Origin: Clostridia bacterium
Lineage (GTDB): Bacteria > Bacillota_A > Clostridia > Peptostreptococcales > JAAYPU01
Assembly (NCBI GenBank): GCA_022360735.1
Contig: JAKSCF010000275.1
Location: forward strand, 1 to 16,382
DNA: 16,382 nt
Direction: 5' to 3'
Below the pieces are notes generated by a model, which ran no database searches, had not been told where the DNA came from, and worked only from the letters and a program-made list of their open reading frames with translations. The number at the start of each line of letters is the position of its first letter. Within the stretch, counting starts at the first letter, position 1. The position numbers and the translations under genes were made by a program. Positions 6,515 through 14,530 of the stretch are shown here, one piece after another.

Positions 6515-8101
6515 ATGTTACAGAGGATTAAAATTTTCGATTCATCCTTAAGAGACGGAGCTCAAGCAAAAGGGATATCCTTTTCAGTAGAAGATAAGAT
6601 TAAAATAGTCCAATCACTTGATGATTTAGGAATTCACTACGTTGAAGCCGGTAACCCCGGTTCTAATTCAAAAGATATGGAGTTCTTCAATCGAGTAAAA
6701 GCATTTTCCTTCAAGCATGTAAGACTTACTGCTTTTGGGAGTACACGAAGAAAAAATATTTCTGTTGAAGAAGATAGTAATGTACAAAGCTTGCTGAAAG
6801 CATACACACCTGCCATTGCAATATTCGGTAAATCATGGGATTTTCATGTAACGGATGTCATTAAAACGACACTGGAAGAAAATTTAAATATGATTAAAGA
6901 TACCATTGGTTTTTTCAAAAAACATAATAAAGAGGTTATGTTTGATGCCGAACATTTCTTTGATGGTTACAAGTTTAATAAAGGATATGCCATTGAGTCG
7001 CTCAAAGCAGCGGTAGAGGGCGGTGTTGACAGTCTGGTATTATGCGATACCAATGGTGGGACTTTCCCGGAAGAAGTATACCAGATAACAAAAGAAGTTG
7101 TAGAAATGTTTGATGTAGAAGTGGGTATTCACTGTCACAATGACTGCGGAATGGCCGTTGCAAACTCTATAATGGCAGTCAATGCAGGAGCTATCCAAGT
7201 TCAAGGAACTTTCCTGGGATTTGGAGAACGGTGCGGGAATGCGAATCTTTCAACCATAATACCAAATTTACAGATGAAGAAAGGCTGCCAGTGTATAAGT
7301 GAAGAAAGCTTGCAAAAGCTGACGGATTGCTCAAAATATATTGCAGAAGTTACCAATATTAACCTGGACTCCAACATGCCTTATGTGGGGCAAAATGCTT
7401 TTGCTCATAAAGGTGGTATGCATATTGATGGTGTTACAAAAGCCAGCCATTCTTTTGAGCATATATCACCTGAGTGTGTTGGTAACTATAGAACTTTTTT
7501 GATGTCGGAGGTTTCAGGAAAGAATACCATCATTAAAAAGATTCAAAAAGTTGAACCGTCCATAACCAAAAGCTCTAAAGAAACTGAAGAATTGGTGGAT
7601 CTATTGAAAGAGTTAGAGCATGAAGGCTATCAATTTGAAGGCGCAGAAAGCTCTTTTGAAATGGTAATTCGCAAGCATTTAGGAAAATACAAACCACTAT
7701 TTAACCTTAAATACTATAGAATTATTGAAGAAGAACCCGTAATAGATAAACAAAGCAGTGCATCGGCTATGATAAAAATAAGCGTAGATGGAAAAGAAGA
7801 AATGACAGCTACGGAAGGGAATGGTCCTGTCAACGCATTGGATAAAGCCATACGTAAGGCGTTAGAAGTATTCTATCCCAGCTTAAAAGAGATGTACTTA
7901 ACAGACTATAAAGTACGTGTATTGGATGAAAGCAGCGCAACAGCTTCAAAAGTAAGAGTATTAATTGAATCTTCAGATGGAAAAAACAGGTGGACCACAG
8001 TTGGCGTATCCAGTAATATCATTGAAGCGAGTAAAATAGCTTTAGTAGATTCTATAGAATATAAGCTGATAAAAGATATGGAAAAAAACAAATTCATATA
8101 A
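6515..8101 (+). CDS. cimA: (R)-citramalate synthase
   Basis: CimA condenses acetyl-CoA with pyruvate to citramalate. LeuCD and LeuB then carry that to 2-oxobutyrate for isoleucine synthesis. The 528-residue protein resembles the longer citramalate synthase type. It has FDSSLRDGAQAKG (residues 8-20), VEAGNPGSNSKD, HCHNDCGMAVANS (from 206), GFGERCGNANLS, QNAFAHKGGMHIDG, and a C-terminal allosteric domain from about 390. DGAQ replaces the DGEQ of LeuA, as usual in this group. Homocitrate synthase-like chemistry is less likely. The start at 6515 is chosen because GGAGGG (6504-6509) precedes it. An in-frame ATG at 6488 lies inside the leuA remnant and adds residues unlike the family. The stop codon falls within the 81-bp regulatory repeat. 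Confidence 0.93.
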   Translation: MLQRIKIFDSSLRDGAQAKGISFSVEDKIKIVQSLDDLGIHYVEAGNPGSNSKDMEFFNRVKAFSFKHVRLTAFGSTRRKNISVEEDSNVQSLLKAYTPAIAIFGKSWDFHVTDVIKTTLEENLNMIKDTIGFFKKHNKEVMFDAEHFFDGYKFNKGYAIESLKAAVEGGVDSLVLCDTNGGTFPEEVYQITKEVVEMFDVEVGIHCHNDCGMAVANSIMAVNAGAIQVQGTFLGFGERCGNANLSTIIPNLQMKKGCQCISEESLQKLTDCSKYIAEVTNINLDSNMPYVGQNAFAHKGGMHIDGVTKASHSFEHISPECVGNYRTFLMSEVSGKNTIIKKIQKVEPSITKSSKETEELVDLLKELEHEGYQFEGAESSFEMVIRKHLGKYKPLFNLKYYRIIEEEPVIDKQSSASAMIKISVDGKEEMTATEGNGPVNALDKAIRKALEVFYPSLKEMYLTDYKVRVLDESSATASKVRVLIESSDGKNRWTTVGVSSNIIEASKIALVDSIEYKLIKDMEKNKFI

Positions 8102-8109
8102 CCTCCAGA

Positions 8110-8122
8110 TATGACAGCTATA
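8110..8122. promoter_or_regulatory. Candidate LysR-type operator upstream of leuB
   Basis: TATGACAGCTATA fits the T-N11-A pattern of LysR-type binding boxes with dyad ends TAT and ATA. It is centred about 54 bases before the predicted start of transcription, a usual place for such an activator site. It recurs at 10317-10329 with one change. Confidence 0.6.
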
Positions 8123-8134
8123 AATACTAGGCAT

Positions 8135-8163
8135 TTGAATTATATTATACATCCATATATAAT
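8135..8163 (+). promoter_or_regulatory. Promoter of leuB
   Basis: TTGAAT (8135-8140) and TATAAT (8158-8163) are 17 bases apart. The -10 region lies in an inverted repeat, ATATTATA (8142-8149) with TATAATAT (8158-8165). The imperfect -35 fits an activator-assisted promoter. Confidence 0.75.
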
Positions 8164-8245
8164 ATTTACAAACACACGATGGACTTGTGAACGATTTAGA
8201 AAACAATGAATAGGAGATTATATTACAAAAGAAAGGAAAACTAAA

Positions 8246-9316
8246 ATGGAATTTAAAATTGCCCTAATACCAGGTGATGGCATTGGACCTGATGTGATCG
8301 AAGAAGCAATAAACGTACTAGATAAAATAGGAGAAAAATATGGACATACTTTTAACTATGAAAAGTTATTAGCAGGAGGATATGCTTTAGACGAAACAGG
8401 AGAAGCCCTTCCCTCAGTGACACTAGAAACATGTAAAAACAGTGATGCGGTGTTATTAGGTGCAGTTGGCGGCCCTAAATGGGATAACCTGCCGGGTGAA
8501 AAAAGACCTGAGCAAGCGTTGTTAGGGCTTAGAAAAGGGTTAGGATTATTTGCAAACCTTAGACCGGCCATCTTATTTGAAGCTTTAAAAGAGGCTTGCC
8601 CTTTAAAGCCGGAAATTATCGGTGACGGATTAGATATATGTGTCGTAAGAGAATTAACAGGGGGTATCTATTTTGGAGAAAAGGGATTTAAAGATACCGA
8701 ATTCGGAAAAGGCGCATACGATGTAAAAATCTATTCTGAAGGCGAAGTAAAAAGGATTGCCAAAATAGCCTTTGAAATGGCTCTGAAAAGAGATAAAAAA
8801 TTAATGAGCGTTGATAAAGCAAATATTTTGGAAAGCTCAAGATTATGGAGAAAAGTAGTTGAAGAAGTAGCGAAAGAATACCCAGAGGTAGAAGTGAACC
8901 ATATGTATGTGGATAATGCCGCTATGCAGCTTGTAAGAAACCCTAAGCAGTTTGATGTTATCGTTACAGGTAACATGTTTGGGGATATCCTTTCAGATGA
9001 AGCCAGCATGATTACAGGATCTATCGGAATGTTACCTTCAGCAAGTCTTGGAGAAGGTAATTTTGGAATGTATGAACCTGTACACGGCAGTGCGCCGGAT
9101 ATTGCAGGACAAGACAAAGCCAACCCTATGGCAACCATTCTATCTGCTGCAATGATGCTTAGATATACATTGAACTGCTCTGAAGAAGCAGATATCATTG
9201 AAAAAGCAGTTAAAAGTGTTCTAGACAAAGGATATCGAACCGGAGATATTATGAGTGAAGGTATGAAGCTGGTAGGTACTAAAGAAATGGGACAGCTCAT
9301 TATGAATGAAATTTAG
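8246..9316 (+). CDS. leuB: 3-isopropylmalate dehydrogenase
   Basis: LeuB oxidatively decarboxylates 3-isopropylmalate using NAD+ to give 2-oxoisocaproate. The same enzyme class converts 3-methylmalate to 2-oxobutyrate in the citramalate route. At 356 residues it has family length. It shows [13 protein letters not shown] near the N-terminus, [22 protein letters not shown], the catalytic [15 protein letters not shown], and [10 protein letters not shown]. The metal-binding [14 protein letters not shown] and the NAD-site segment [16 protein letters not shown] follow. The start has a modest GAAAGG site nine bases upstream. It has its own promoter within the 81-bp repeat. No terminator separates it from cimA, so readthrough from cimA is also possible. 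Confidence 0.96.
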   Translation: MEFKIALIPGDGIGPDVIEEAINVLDKIGEKYGHTFNYEKLLAGGYALDETGEALPSVTLETCKNSDAVLLGAVGGPKWDNLPGEKRPEQALLGLRKGLGLFANLRPAILFEALKEACPLKPEIIGDGLDICVVRELTGGIYFGEKGFKDTEFGKGAYDVKIYSEGEVKRIAKIAFEMALKRDKKLMSVDKANILESSRLWRKVVEEVAKEYPEVEVNHMYVDNAAMQLVRNPKQFDVIVTGNMFGDILSDEASMITGSIGMLPSASLGEGNFGMYEPVHGSAPDIAGQDKANPMATILSAAMMLRYTLNCSEEADIIEKAVKSVLDKGYRTGDIMSEGMKLVGTKEMGQLIMNEI

Positions 9317-9374
9317 AAATTAGTATGGATGTTTTGTCAGCCGGTTAAGGAGTAAAATAAATAAACAATAATCG

Positions 9375-9417
9375 ACAGCTTAAGCAATATATGGTGAATA
9401 TTGTTTAAGCTGTTTTA
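9375..9417. terminator. Bidirectional terminator between leuB and the convergent lysR gene
   Basis: A 16-bp stem pairs 9375-9390 with 9398-9413 (one G-T pair) around a 7-base loop, followed by TTTT on the plus strand. The stop codon of the minus-strand regulator (9415-9417) abuts the stem. Confidence 0.85.
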
Positions 9418-10302
9418 ATATTGATTTGTTAGATGATTAATAAACTTTTTTGAAGCCAAAGACAGAGGGAAATTCCTATGATAGAGGATTCCTACTGCTC
9501 TTGGAGGTATAGGCGGCGCAATTGGAAGCTCTGAAAGATTACCTGAATTCAGGTCTTCTTGAATAAATTCTTTAATTAGGACAGTAATACCAAGACCTAA
9601 TTTAGCGAATTCTATTAATATATCCATATTACCGGTTTCAATTTCAGGTTTCGCAGTAATATTATTTAATATCAAATATTTATTAATGTATTTTCTGGTT
9701 ATATTATCTTCTTCCAAAAGCATAATCGTATGATCTGTAAAAAAGTTATCAGAATTCATAATATCATGACTTTCAATATAACTGTTACAAGCAATGAAGA
9801 CATCGTGAATATCCATGAGTTTTATGAATTCATAATTTTGGTTATCAAAGGGCTGACTGACAAGTCCAAAATCGATAATACCTTCATCAACAAGCTTTAA
9901 AGTTTCAAAAGTAGATCTGCTAAATATCTGAATCTTAACATTAGGATTTAAATGAATATATGTTTTAAGATGAGGCAGCAAGAGATGCTTGCAAAGAGTA
10001 GTGCTTACGCTCATTTTTAATGAGCCATACTCATTGGTTTTTATTTTATCAAGGATATTTACTCCAAGTGATAGTTCGGTCATTGCTTTTTCAACATAAT
10101 CAAAAAAAATACTTCCTTCATTAGTCAGTTTTACACCCCTTGAATTTCGAACAAATAGTGGAATGCCAAGTGCTTCTTCAAGTTTTTTGATGGACTTGCT
10201 TATTGCCGGTTGACTGATAAACAATTTTTCTGCTGCTTTTGATATATTTTTGCAGTTTGCTACGGTATAAAAAACTTTGTAGAGCTCCATATCAATATTC
10301 AT
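9415..10302 (-). CDS. LysR-type transcriptional regulator, probable regulator of leuB and leuCD
   Basis: The 295-residue protein begins MNIDMELYKVFYTV. It has an N-terminal winged helix-turn-helix typical of the family (about residues 5-63, including SKAAEKLFISQPAISKSIKKLE) and a periplasmic-binding-like effector domain from about 90. The start at 10302 is chosen because GGAGG (plus-strand CCTCC 10309-10313) sits six bases upstream; a longer frame to 10362 has poorer support. It is divergent from leuC, the classic arrangement for a LysR-type regulator and its target. The shared intergenic box is copied upstream of leuB. A pathway intermediate such as 2-isopropylmalate would be a logical effector, but that is inference. 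The protein probably also represses its own gene. Confidence 0.92.
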   Translation of the reverse strand: MNIDMELYKVFYTVANCKNISKAAEKLFISQPAISKSIKKLEEALGIPLFVRNSRGVKLTNEGSIFFDYVEKAMTELSLGVNILDKIKTNEYGSLKMSVSTTLCKHLLLPHLKTYIHLNPNVKIQIFSRSTFETLKLVDEGIIDFGLVSQPFDNQNYEFIKLMDIHDVFIACNSYIESHDIMNSDNFFTDHTIMLLEEDNITRKYINKYLILNNITAKPEIETGNMDILIEFAKLGLGITVLIKEFIQEDLNSGNLSELPIAPPIPPRAVGILYHRNFPLSLASKKFINHLTNQY

Positions 10303-10316
10303 ATATAACCTCCAGA

Positions 10317-10329
10317 TATGACAGATATA
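10317..10329. promoter_or_regulatory. Candidate LysR-type operator in the lysR-leuC region
   Basis: TATGACAGATATA is a T-N11-A box with TAT/ATA ends, the same as 8110-8122 apart from one base. It lies in the lysR 5' leader and about 54 bases before the predicted leuC transcription start, fitting activation of leuC and autorepression. Confidence 0.6.
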
Positions 10330-10341
10330 AATACTAGGCAT

Positions 10342-10370
10342 TTGAATTATATCATACATCAATATATAAT
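10342..10370 (+). promoter_or_regulatory. Promoter of leuCD
   Basis: TTGAAT (10342-10347) and TATAAT (10365-10370) are separated by 17 bases, as in the leuB promoter. The predicted leader before the leuC start is about 85 bases and shows no clear riboswitch. Confidence 0.75.
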
Positions 10371-10461
10371 ATTTACAAATACATGAAAAATATATTACTA
10401 TATAGCTGATATCCTGTATAGGAACACAGTCTAAAAATTAAAAAGAAAGTAGGAGAATAAA

Positions 10462-11745
10462 ATGGGTAAAACATTAGCTGAGAAAATATTTGATTCTCAT
10501 AGAGTAGATATGCCGTTTCCTGATACACATGTTTTGAAGTTGGATAGGGTGTTTTGCCATGAAATTACTACACCTATTGCGATTACAGATCTTATGGAAA
10601 GAGGGATGGATAGAGTTTTTGATGCTACGAAAATTAAGGTTGTTATTGACCATGTGACACCTGCTAAAGACTCAAAAACTGCCGAACAAGGAAAAATATT
10701 ACGTGACTGGGCAAAAAGACACAAAATTAAAGACTTTTTTGACATTGGAAGAAATGGAGTATGTCATGCGATTTTCCCTGAAAAGGGATTTGTAAGACCC
10801 GGATACACAATTATTATGGGGGATTCACACACATGTACTCATGGTGCATTTGGAGCTTTTGCAGCAGGAATTGGAACCACAGACCTTGAGGTAGGAATAT
10901 TAAAAGGTGTTTGTTCTTTTCATTTTCCCGAAACAATTAAAATAATACTTAATGGGGAATTGAAACCTGGCGTATATGCAAAAGACGTGATTCTTTTCAT
11001 TATTAAAGAGCTAACTGTAAACGGAGCAACCAATAAGGTTATAGAATTTACAGGACCAATTGTGGAAGCTATGTCAATGGAATCACGTATGACATTATGT
11101 AACATGGCAATTGAAGCTGGTGGGACAAGTGGAATATGCTACCCTGATATGACGACAGTTGAGTATTTATGGGATTTCATCAAAGATGAATTTTCTTCTA
11201 AAGAAGCAGCATTAGCTGAGTACTCAAAATGGGTTTCGGATGAAGACGCTTCTTATGCGAACGTATATGAGTATGATGTTACAGATTTGGAGCCAATGGT
11301 AACTTTTGGATTCAAACCGGATCAAGTTAAATCAGTCAACGAGATGTCAGGTACAAAAGTTGATCAGATTTATATTGGAAGCTGTACAAATGGTCGTATA
11401 GAAGATTTGAGAATTGCAGCAAGTATTCTTAAAGGCAAAAAAATCAGCGATGATGTTCGTGGAATAGTAAGCCCTGCAACACCTGATGTATATTCTATGG
11501 CATTAAAAGAAGGCATTATACAGATTTTCCAAGACTCTGGTTTCTGTGTTACGAACCCAACCTGTGGCGCTTGTTTGGGAATGAGCAATGGTGTACTTGC
11601 CGATGGAGAAGTTTGTGCATCTACGACAAATCGTAACTTCAATGGTAGAATGGGTAAAGGCGGCACAGTGCATCTTATGAGTCCTGCAACTGCTGCAGCT
11701 ACAGCAATTGCAGGTGAAATTACTAATTCAGAGTTATACAAATAA
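10462..11745 (+). CDS. leuC: 3-isopropylmalate dehydratase, large subunit
   Basis: With LeuD it isomerises 2-isopropylmalate to 3-isopropylmalate, and citramalate to 3-methylmalate in the citramalate route. The 427-residue length fits the short LeuC/HacA-like type rather than the roughly 470-residue enterobacterial form. Landmarks are GDSHTCTHGAFGAFAAG, IGSCTNGRIEDLR and PTCGACLGMSNGVL. The cysteines in the last two (Cys308, Cys368 and Cys371) are the usual three [4Fe-4S] ligands of aconitase-family enzymes. STTNRNFNGRMG and SPATAAATAIAG follow near the C-terminus. A GTAGGAG site precedes the ATG. leuD follows after 19 bases in the same transcript. Confidence 0.96.
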   Translation: MGKTLAEKIFDSHRVDMPFPDTHVLKLDRVFCHEITTPIAITDLMERGMDRVFDATKIKVVIDHVTPAKDSKTAEQGKILRDWAKRHKIKDFFDIGRNGVCHAIFPEKGFVRPGYTIIMGDSHTCTHGAFGAFAAGIGTTDLEVGILKGVCSFHFPETIKIILNGELKPGVYAKDVILFIIKELTVNGATNKVIEFTGPIVEAMSMESRMTLCNMAIEAGGTSGICYPDMTTVEYLWDFIKDEFSSKEAALAEYSKWVSDEDASYANVYEYDVTDLEPMVTFGFKPDQVKSVNEMSGTKVDQIYIGSCTNGRIEDLRIAASILKGKKISDDVRGIVSPATPDVYSMALKEGIIQIFQDSGFCVTNPTCGACLGMSNGVLADGEVCASTTNRNFNGRMGKGGTVHLMSPATAAATAIAGEITNSELYK

Positions 11746-11764
11746 TAAGTAGAGGAGGACCAAA

Positions 11765-12289
11765 ATGAAAAAATTTAGTGGAAAAGTTTTATTTTTAAAT
11801 AGAAGTGATATCAATACAGATGAAATCATTCCTGCAAAATATTTAACTGAAATTACTAAAGAGGCATTAAAACCTTATTTATTAGAAGATTTAACGCTTG
11901 AAGGCTTTAATAATGTAGAAGATATTAAAAATAAAGCTGTAATTGTAACAAGAGAAAATTTTGGTTGCGGATCTTCTAGAGAGCATGCTCCATGGGCTTT
12001 GGAAGTCAACGGAATCAATGTTGTTATAGCTGAAAATTTTGCAAGAATATTCAGACAAAACATGTACAATTGCGGTATGTTTGCAATAGAATTACCAAAA
12101 GATAAAATTGAATATATATTTGATAATTTTTCAGATAAAGATACTTCTATAGAAATTGATGTTGATAATAATAGGATTGTTATAACAGCACCAGATCAAT
12201 CAGAAGAAATATTTTTTACTGTTGGCGGATTTGATAAGACACTTGTTAAAGAAGGCGGCTGGGTTGGTTACGCTGATAAAAATTATTAG
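11765..12289 (+). CDS. leuD: 3-isopropylmalate dehydratase, small subunit
   Basis: This is the swivel-domain partner of LeuC. The 174-residue protein matches the short bacterial/archaeal type. It has DINTDEIIPAKYLTE near the N-terminus and the substrate-binding NFGCGSSREHAPWAL. The ending GGWVGYADKNY is plausible for the family. The upstream GAGGAGG site and 19-base gap from leuC support coupled expression. A strong terminator follows within 80 bases, ending the leucine block. Confidence 0.95.
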   Translation: MKKFSGKVLFLNRSDINTDEIIPAKYLTEITKEALKPYLLEDLTLEGFNNVEDIKNKAVIVTRENFGCGSSREHAPWALEVNGINVVIAENFARIFRQNMYNCGMFAIELPKDKIEYIFDNFSDKDTSIEIDVDNNRIVITAPDQSEEIFFTVGGFDKTLVKEGGWVGYADKNY

Positions 12290-12331
12290 GAAAGAGAATG
12301 TGGGCTGACCTTAGAATCAAGAATTTATAAT

Positions 12332-12369
12332 AAAGAAGATTTTTCATTATGGAAAGATCTTCTTTTTAT
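12332..12369 (+). terminator. Intrinsic terminator after leuD
   Basis: Bases 12332-12345 pair with 12352-12365 (one G-T pair) around a 6-base loop, and the right arm runs into TTTTTATTTT. Confidence 0.88.
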
Positions 12370-12481
12370 TTTGAAAAGACAAAATATCTATGCTATATTT
12401 ATTTTTTCAGTAATGCCTTTGCTGGGTAATTTTCAAGAAAATATTAAGCAAGAATTATTTAATTTATAGTGTTAACGACTA

Positions 12482-12501
12482 GCAATAATTGAAATTATTG
12501 C
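12482..12501. promoter_or_regulatory. Perfect 9-bp inverted repeat upstream of the sigma-54 activator gene
   Basis: GCAATAATT (12482-12490) and AATTATTGC (12493-12501) are perfect complements separated by two bases. No T-tract follows and the 2-base gap is too tight for a simple RNA hairpin, so a protein-binding site is the better guess. It lies 50 bases before the chosen start codon. A possible TTG start in the same frame (12489) falls inside it. Elsewhere in 12370-12551 I see no confident promoter. Confidence 0.4.
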
Positions 12502-12551
12502 AATATTGTGATATTTTAAAATTAGAGAAAGATAGAAAGCAGGGAATACGG

Positions 12552-14420
12552 ATGACCACATCATATGTAGAATACTCACATAAACGATGTAAAGAGATGG
12601 GTGTTCCTTTTGATAGAATATATAGTGATAAAATCATTACCGACCAGGAGCTGCAAAAAAGATTGGAAGATAATAAAAATCTGATTTTGACAGCGGGGCC
12701 GTATATGGATCAGCTATATAATTTTGTAAAAGGATCAGGTTTTTTTGCCATGCTTACAGATGCAGAAGGCTGTATATTGAACATTATAGGAGATGAAAAT
12801 ATTTTATCTGAGGCATTTTCCCTTAAGATGATACCAGGTGCATTCATGGATGAAAAGAGCATCGGAACCAATGCTATGGGAACTGCCTTAGCAGAAGGAT
12901 ATGCTGTACAGATATCAGGAAAGGAGCATTATGTGACCGCTTATCACAGATGGACGTGTTCCGGGGCGCCTATTAGAGGCTCCAAAGGCCGGCTTATTGG
13001 GTCTTTGGATTTAACAGGATATAGCGAATATGTTCATTCCCACACCTTGGGTATGGTTGTTGCTGCGGCCAATGCCATAGAAAAAATGCTGATGATAGAA
13101 GAATACAGCTCAAAATTAATCTTGGCAAAAAATCGTGTTGAAACAATTGTGGAGTCTATTTCGGCAGGCATTCTTACAACCGATATAACCGGTAAAATTC
13201 TAACCATAAATAAATATACAATGAATATGTTTGGCATGTCAAAAAAAGAAATAATGAATAAAAATATCGAAGAATTGTTTGATGGATTAGACCGCGTGCG
13301 GCAGGTCATTCAATCCGGTAACAATTTTTTAGAAGAAGATGTCCACGTCAATACAAATACAAACAAATTACATTTTACACTCAGCGCATATCCCATTGTA
13401 GATGAAAGAGGACTGAAGGAAATCATTTTTGAATTCAAAGAAATCAAAAAAAACCGTAAACAGGCAGATAGAATTATTGGCAGCAAGGCTATTTACACAT
13501 TTGACAAGATTATAGGCTGCAGTACCAGATTTCTTGAAATTGTTGAATATGCAAAGAAAATTTCTGACAGCAAGTCTACCATATTAATTACAGGAGAAAG
13601 CGGCACAGGTAAGGAGGTCTTTGCCCAAGCCATACATAATCATAGCAGCAGAAAGGAAAGTCCTTTTGTTGCCATTAATTGTGGCGCTATTCCCAGCAAT
13701 CTTATAGAATCTGAATTGTTCGGATATGAAGAAGGTGCTTTTACAGGAGCGAAAAAAGGCGGGGCAGCCGGGAAGTTTGAAATCGCTGATGGTGGAACCA
13801 TTCTACTGGATGAAATTGGTGAGATGCCGGTAGATATGCAGACCAAACTTTTACGTGTTATTGAAGAAGGTGTTATAAACAGGGTTGGCAGCAATAAGCA
13901 AAAACCCATAGATGTTAGAATCATAGCGGCAACTAATAGAGAGCTGTCAATTGGGGTAGAAGATGGAACCTTTAGACTGGATTTGTATTACAGATTAAAT
14001 GTTCTTCCTATTCGTCTGCCGTCATTAAGAGAACGAAAAGAAGATATCGTACCTATTGCACAGTATTTTATTAAAGTGATATCAAAACGATTGAATAAAA
14101 AAGAAGTAGAGATATGCTCTGAAATCGTTAAAGAGCTTCAAAGCTATCATTGGCCGGGAAATATCAGAGAGCTTGAAAATGTTATTGAAAGGATCATCAA
14201 TACCCAGTCTGTCCCAAAGCACGTAGGTGACAACAAAGTGTCTTTGGACACCTTAGAAGAAATTGAAGAATGTCTTGACTTGGAACAGGTAGAGAAGGTG
14301 TTTATTCAAAAAGCTTTGAGTAAATATGAAGGGAATATTACTTTAGCAGCAAGAAAATTGGGAATAGGAAGAAATACGCTCTATAGAAAAATGGGAAAAC
14401 ATAAAATTAAGTGTTCGTAA
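12552..14420 (+). CDS. Sigma-54-dependent transcriptional activator (GAF/PAS-AAA+-HTH)
   Basis: The 622-residue protein has a GAF-like sensor in an AcoR-like region (about residues 45-190, with SIGTNAMGTAL and HRWTCSGAPIR). A PAS domain follows (about 205-310), then the AAA+ sigma-54 interaction domain. In it, GESGTGKE at 348-355 is Walker A, GAFTGA at 395-400 is the sigma-54 contact loop, and TILLDEIGEMP is the Walker B region. A Fis-type helix-turn-helix ends the protein (LAARKLGIGRNTLYRKM). All parts needed for activity are intact. The ATG at 12552 is preferred over an in-frame TTG at 12489 because AGGGA precedes it and the TTG lies in a palindrome. The gene ends just before a sigma-54-type promoter for the AOR operon, its likely target. 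The signal sensed is unknown, perhaps an aldehyde or a redox cue. Confidence 0.94.
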   Translation: MTTSYVEYSHKRCKEMGVPFDRIYSDKIITDQELQKRLEDNKNLILTAGPYMDQLYNFVKGSGFFAMLTDAEGCILNIIGDENILSEAFSLKMIPGAFMDEKSIGTNAMGTALAEGYAVQISGKEHYVTAYHRWTCSGAPIRGSKGRLIGSLDLTGYSEYVHSHTLGMVVAAANAIEKMLMIEEYSSKLILAKNRVETIVESISAGILTTDITGKILTINKYTMNMFGMSKKEIMNKNIEELFDGLDRVRQVIQSGNNFLEEDVHVNTNTNKLHFTLSAYPIVDERGLKEIIFEFKEIKKNRKQADRIIGSKAIYTFDKIIGCSTRFLEIVEYAKKISDSKSTILITGESGTGKEVFAQAIHNHSSRKESPFVAINCGAIPSNLIESELFGYEEGAFTGAKKGGAAGKFEIADGGTILLDEIGEMPVDMQTKLLRVIEEGVINRVGSNKQKPIDVRIIAATNRELSIGVEDGTFRLDLYYRLNVLPIRLPSLRERKEDIVPIAQYFIKVISKRLNKKEVEICSEIVKELQSYHWPGNIRELENVIERIINTQSVPKHVGDNKVSLDTLEEIEECLDLEQVEKVFIQKALSKYEGNITLAARKLGIGRNTLYRKMGKHKIKCS

Positions 14421-14429
14421 ATGGAACGG

Positions 14430-14448
14430 TGCGCCATAATGAAACGCA
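14430..14448. promoter_or_regulatory. Candidate enhancer site 1 for the sigma-54 activator
   Basis: TGCG-N11-CGCA is a dyad (arms 14430-14433 and 14445-14448). The block 14430-14447 matches 14464-14481 at 14 of 18 positions. It is centred about 117 bases before the predicted transcription start, a usual enhancer distance. Confidence 0.5.
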
Positions 14449-14463
14449 ACATTTTTAAAACAA

Positions 14464-14482
14464 TGCTCCAAAATAGAACGCC
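14464..14482. promoter_or_regulatory. Candidate enhancer site 2 for the sigma-54 activator
   Basis: This is a second copy of the upstream block with a less perfect dyad (TGCT-N11-CGCC). It is offset 34 bp from the first copy, roughly three helical turns, and centred about 83 bases before the predicted start. Confidence 0.42.
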
Positions 14483-14492
14483 AAAAAGAGTT

Positions 14493-14530
14493 ACGCCTGT
14501 AATTTATTAAAATTACAGGCGTTTTTATTT
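14493..14530 (+). terminator. Intrinsic terminator after the sigma-54 activator gene
   Basis: A perfect 13-bp stem (14493-14505 with 14510-14522, loop ATTA) is followed by TTTTTATTT. It insulates the AOR operon from the activator transcript and sits between the candidate enhancer and the -24 element. Confidence 0.92.

Larger units (their letters stand above)
8096..8176 (+). repeat. 81-bp regulatory repeat, copy 1 (upstream of leuB)
   Basis: It is identical at 77 of 81 positions to 10303-10383, in the same orientation. It overlaps the cimA stop codon. It holds a T-N11-A box, TATGACAGCTATA (8110-8122), and a complete promoter. It also keeps ACCTCC, which in copy 2 is the ribosome site of the divergent lysR gene but has no such role here. 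This points to copying from the lysR-leuC control region. Confidence 0.92.
10303..10383 (+). repeat. 81-bp regulatory repeat, copy 2 (lysR-leuC intergenic region)
   Basis: It matches 8096-8176 at 77 of 81 positions. Here it has a full set of roles. Toward the left it carries the lysR ribosome site and a possible minus-strand -10 (ATTATA at 10346-10351, TATAAT when read on the minus strand). Toward the right it carries the leuC promoter. It is therefore the likely parent copy. Confidence 0.92.

Noticed and set aside
8731..9300. 189-codon open frame antisense to leuB
   Set aside because: It is a shadow of the leuB reading frame, with no ribosome site and no recognisable protein features. The same holds for the antisense frames at 11370-11741 and 15800-16345.
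10303..10383. 81-bp repeat as a transposable or MITE-like element
   Set aside because: There are no terminal inverted repeats or target-site duplications. Both copies carry a meaningful promoter and operator in the same orientation, so local duplication of a control region is simpler. A genome-wide copy count would settle it.
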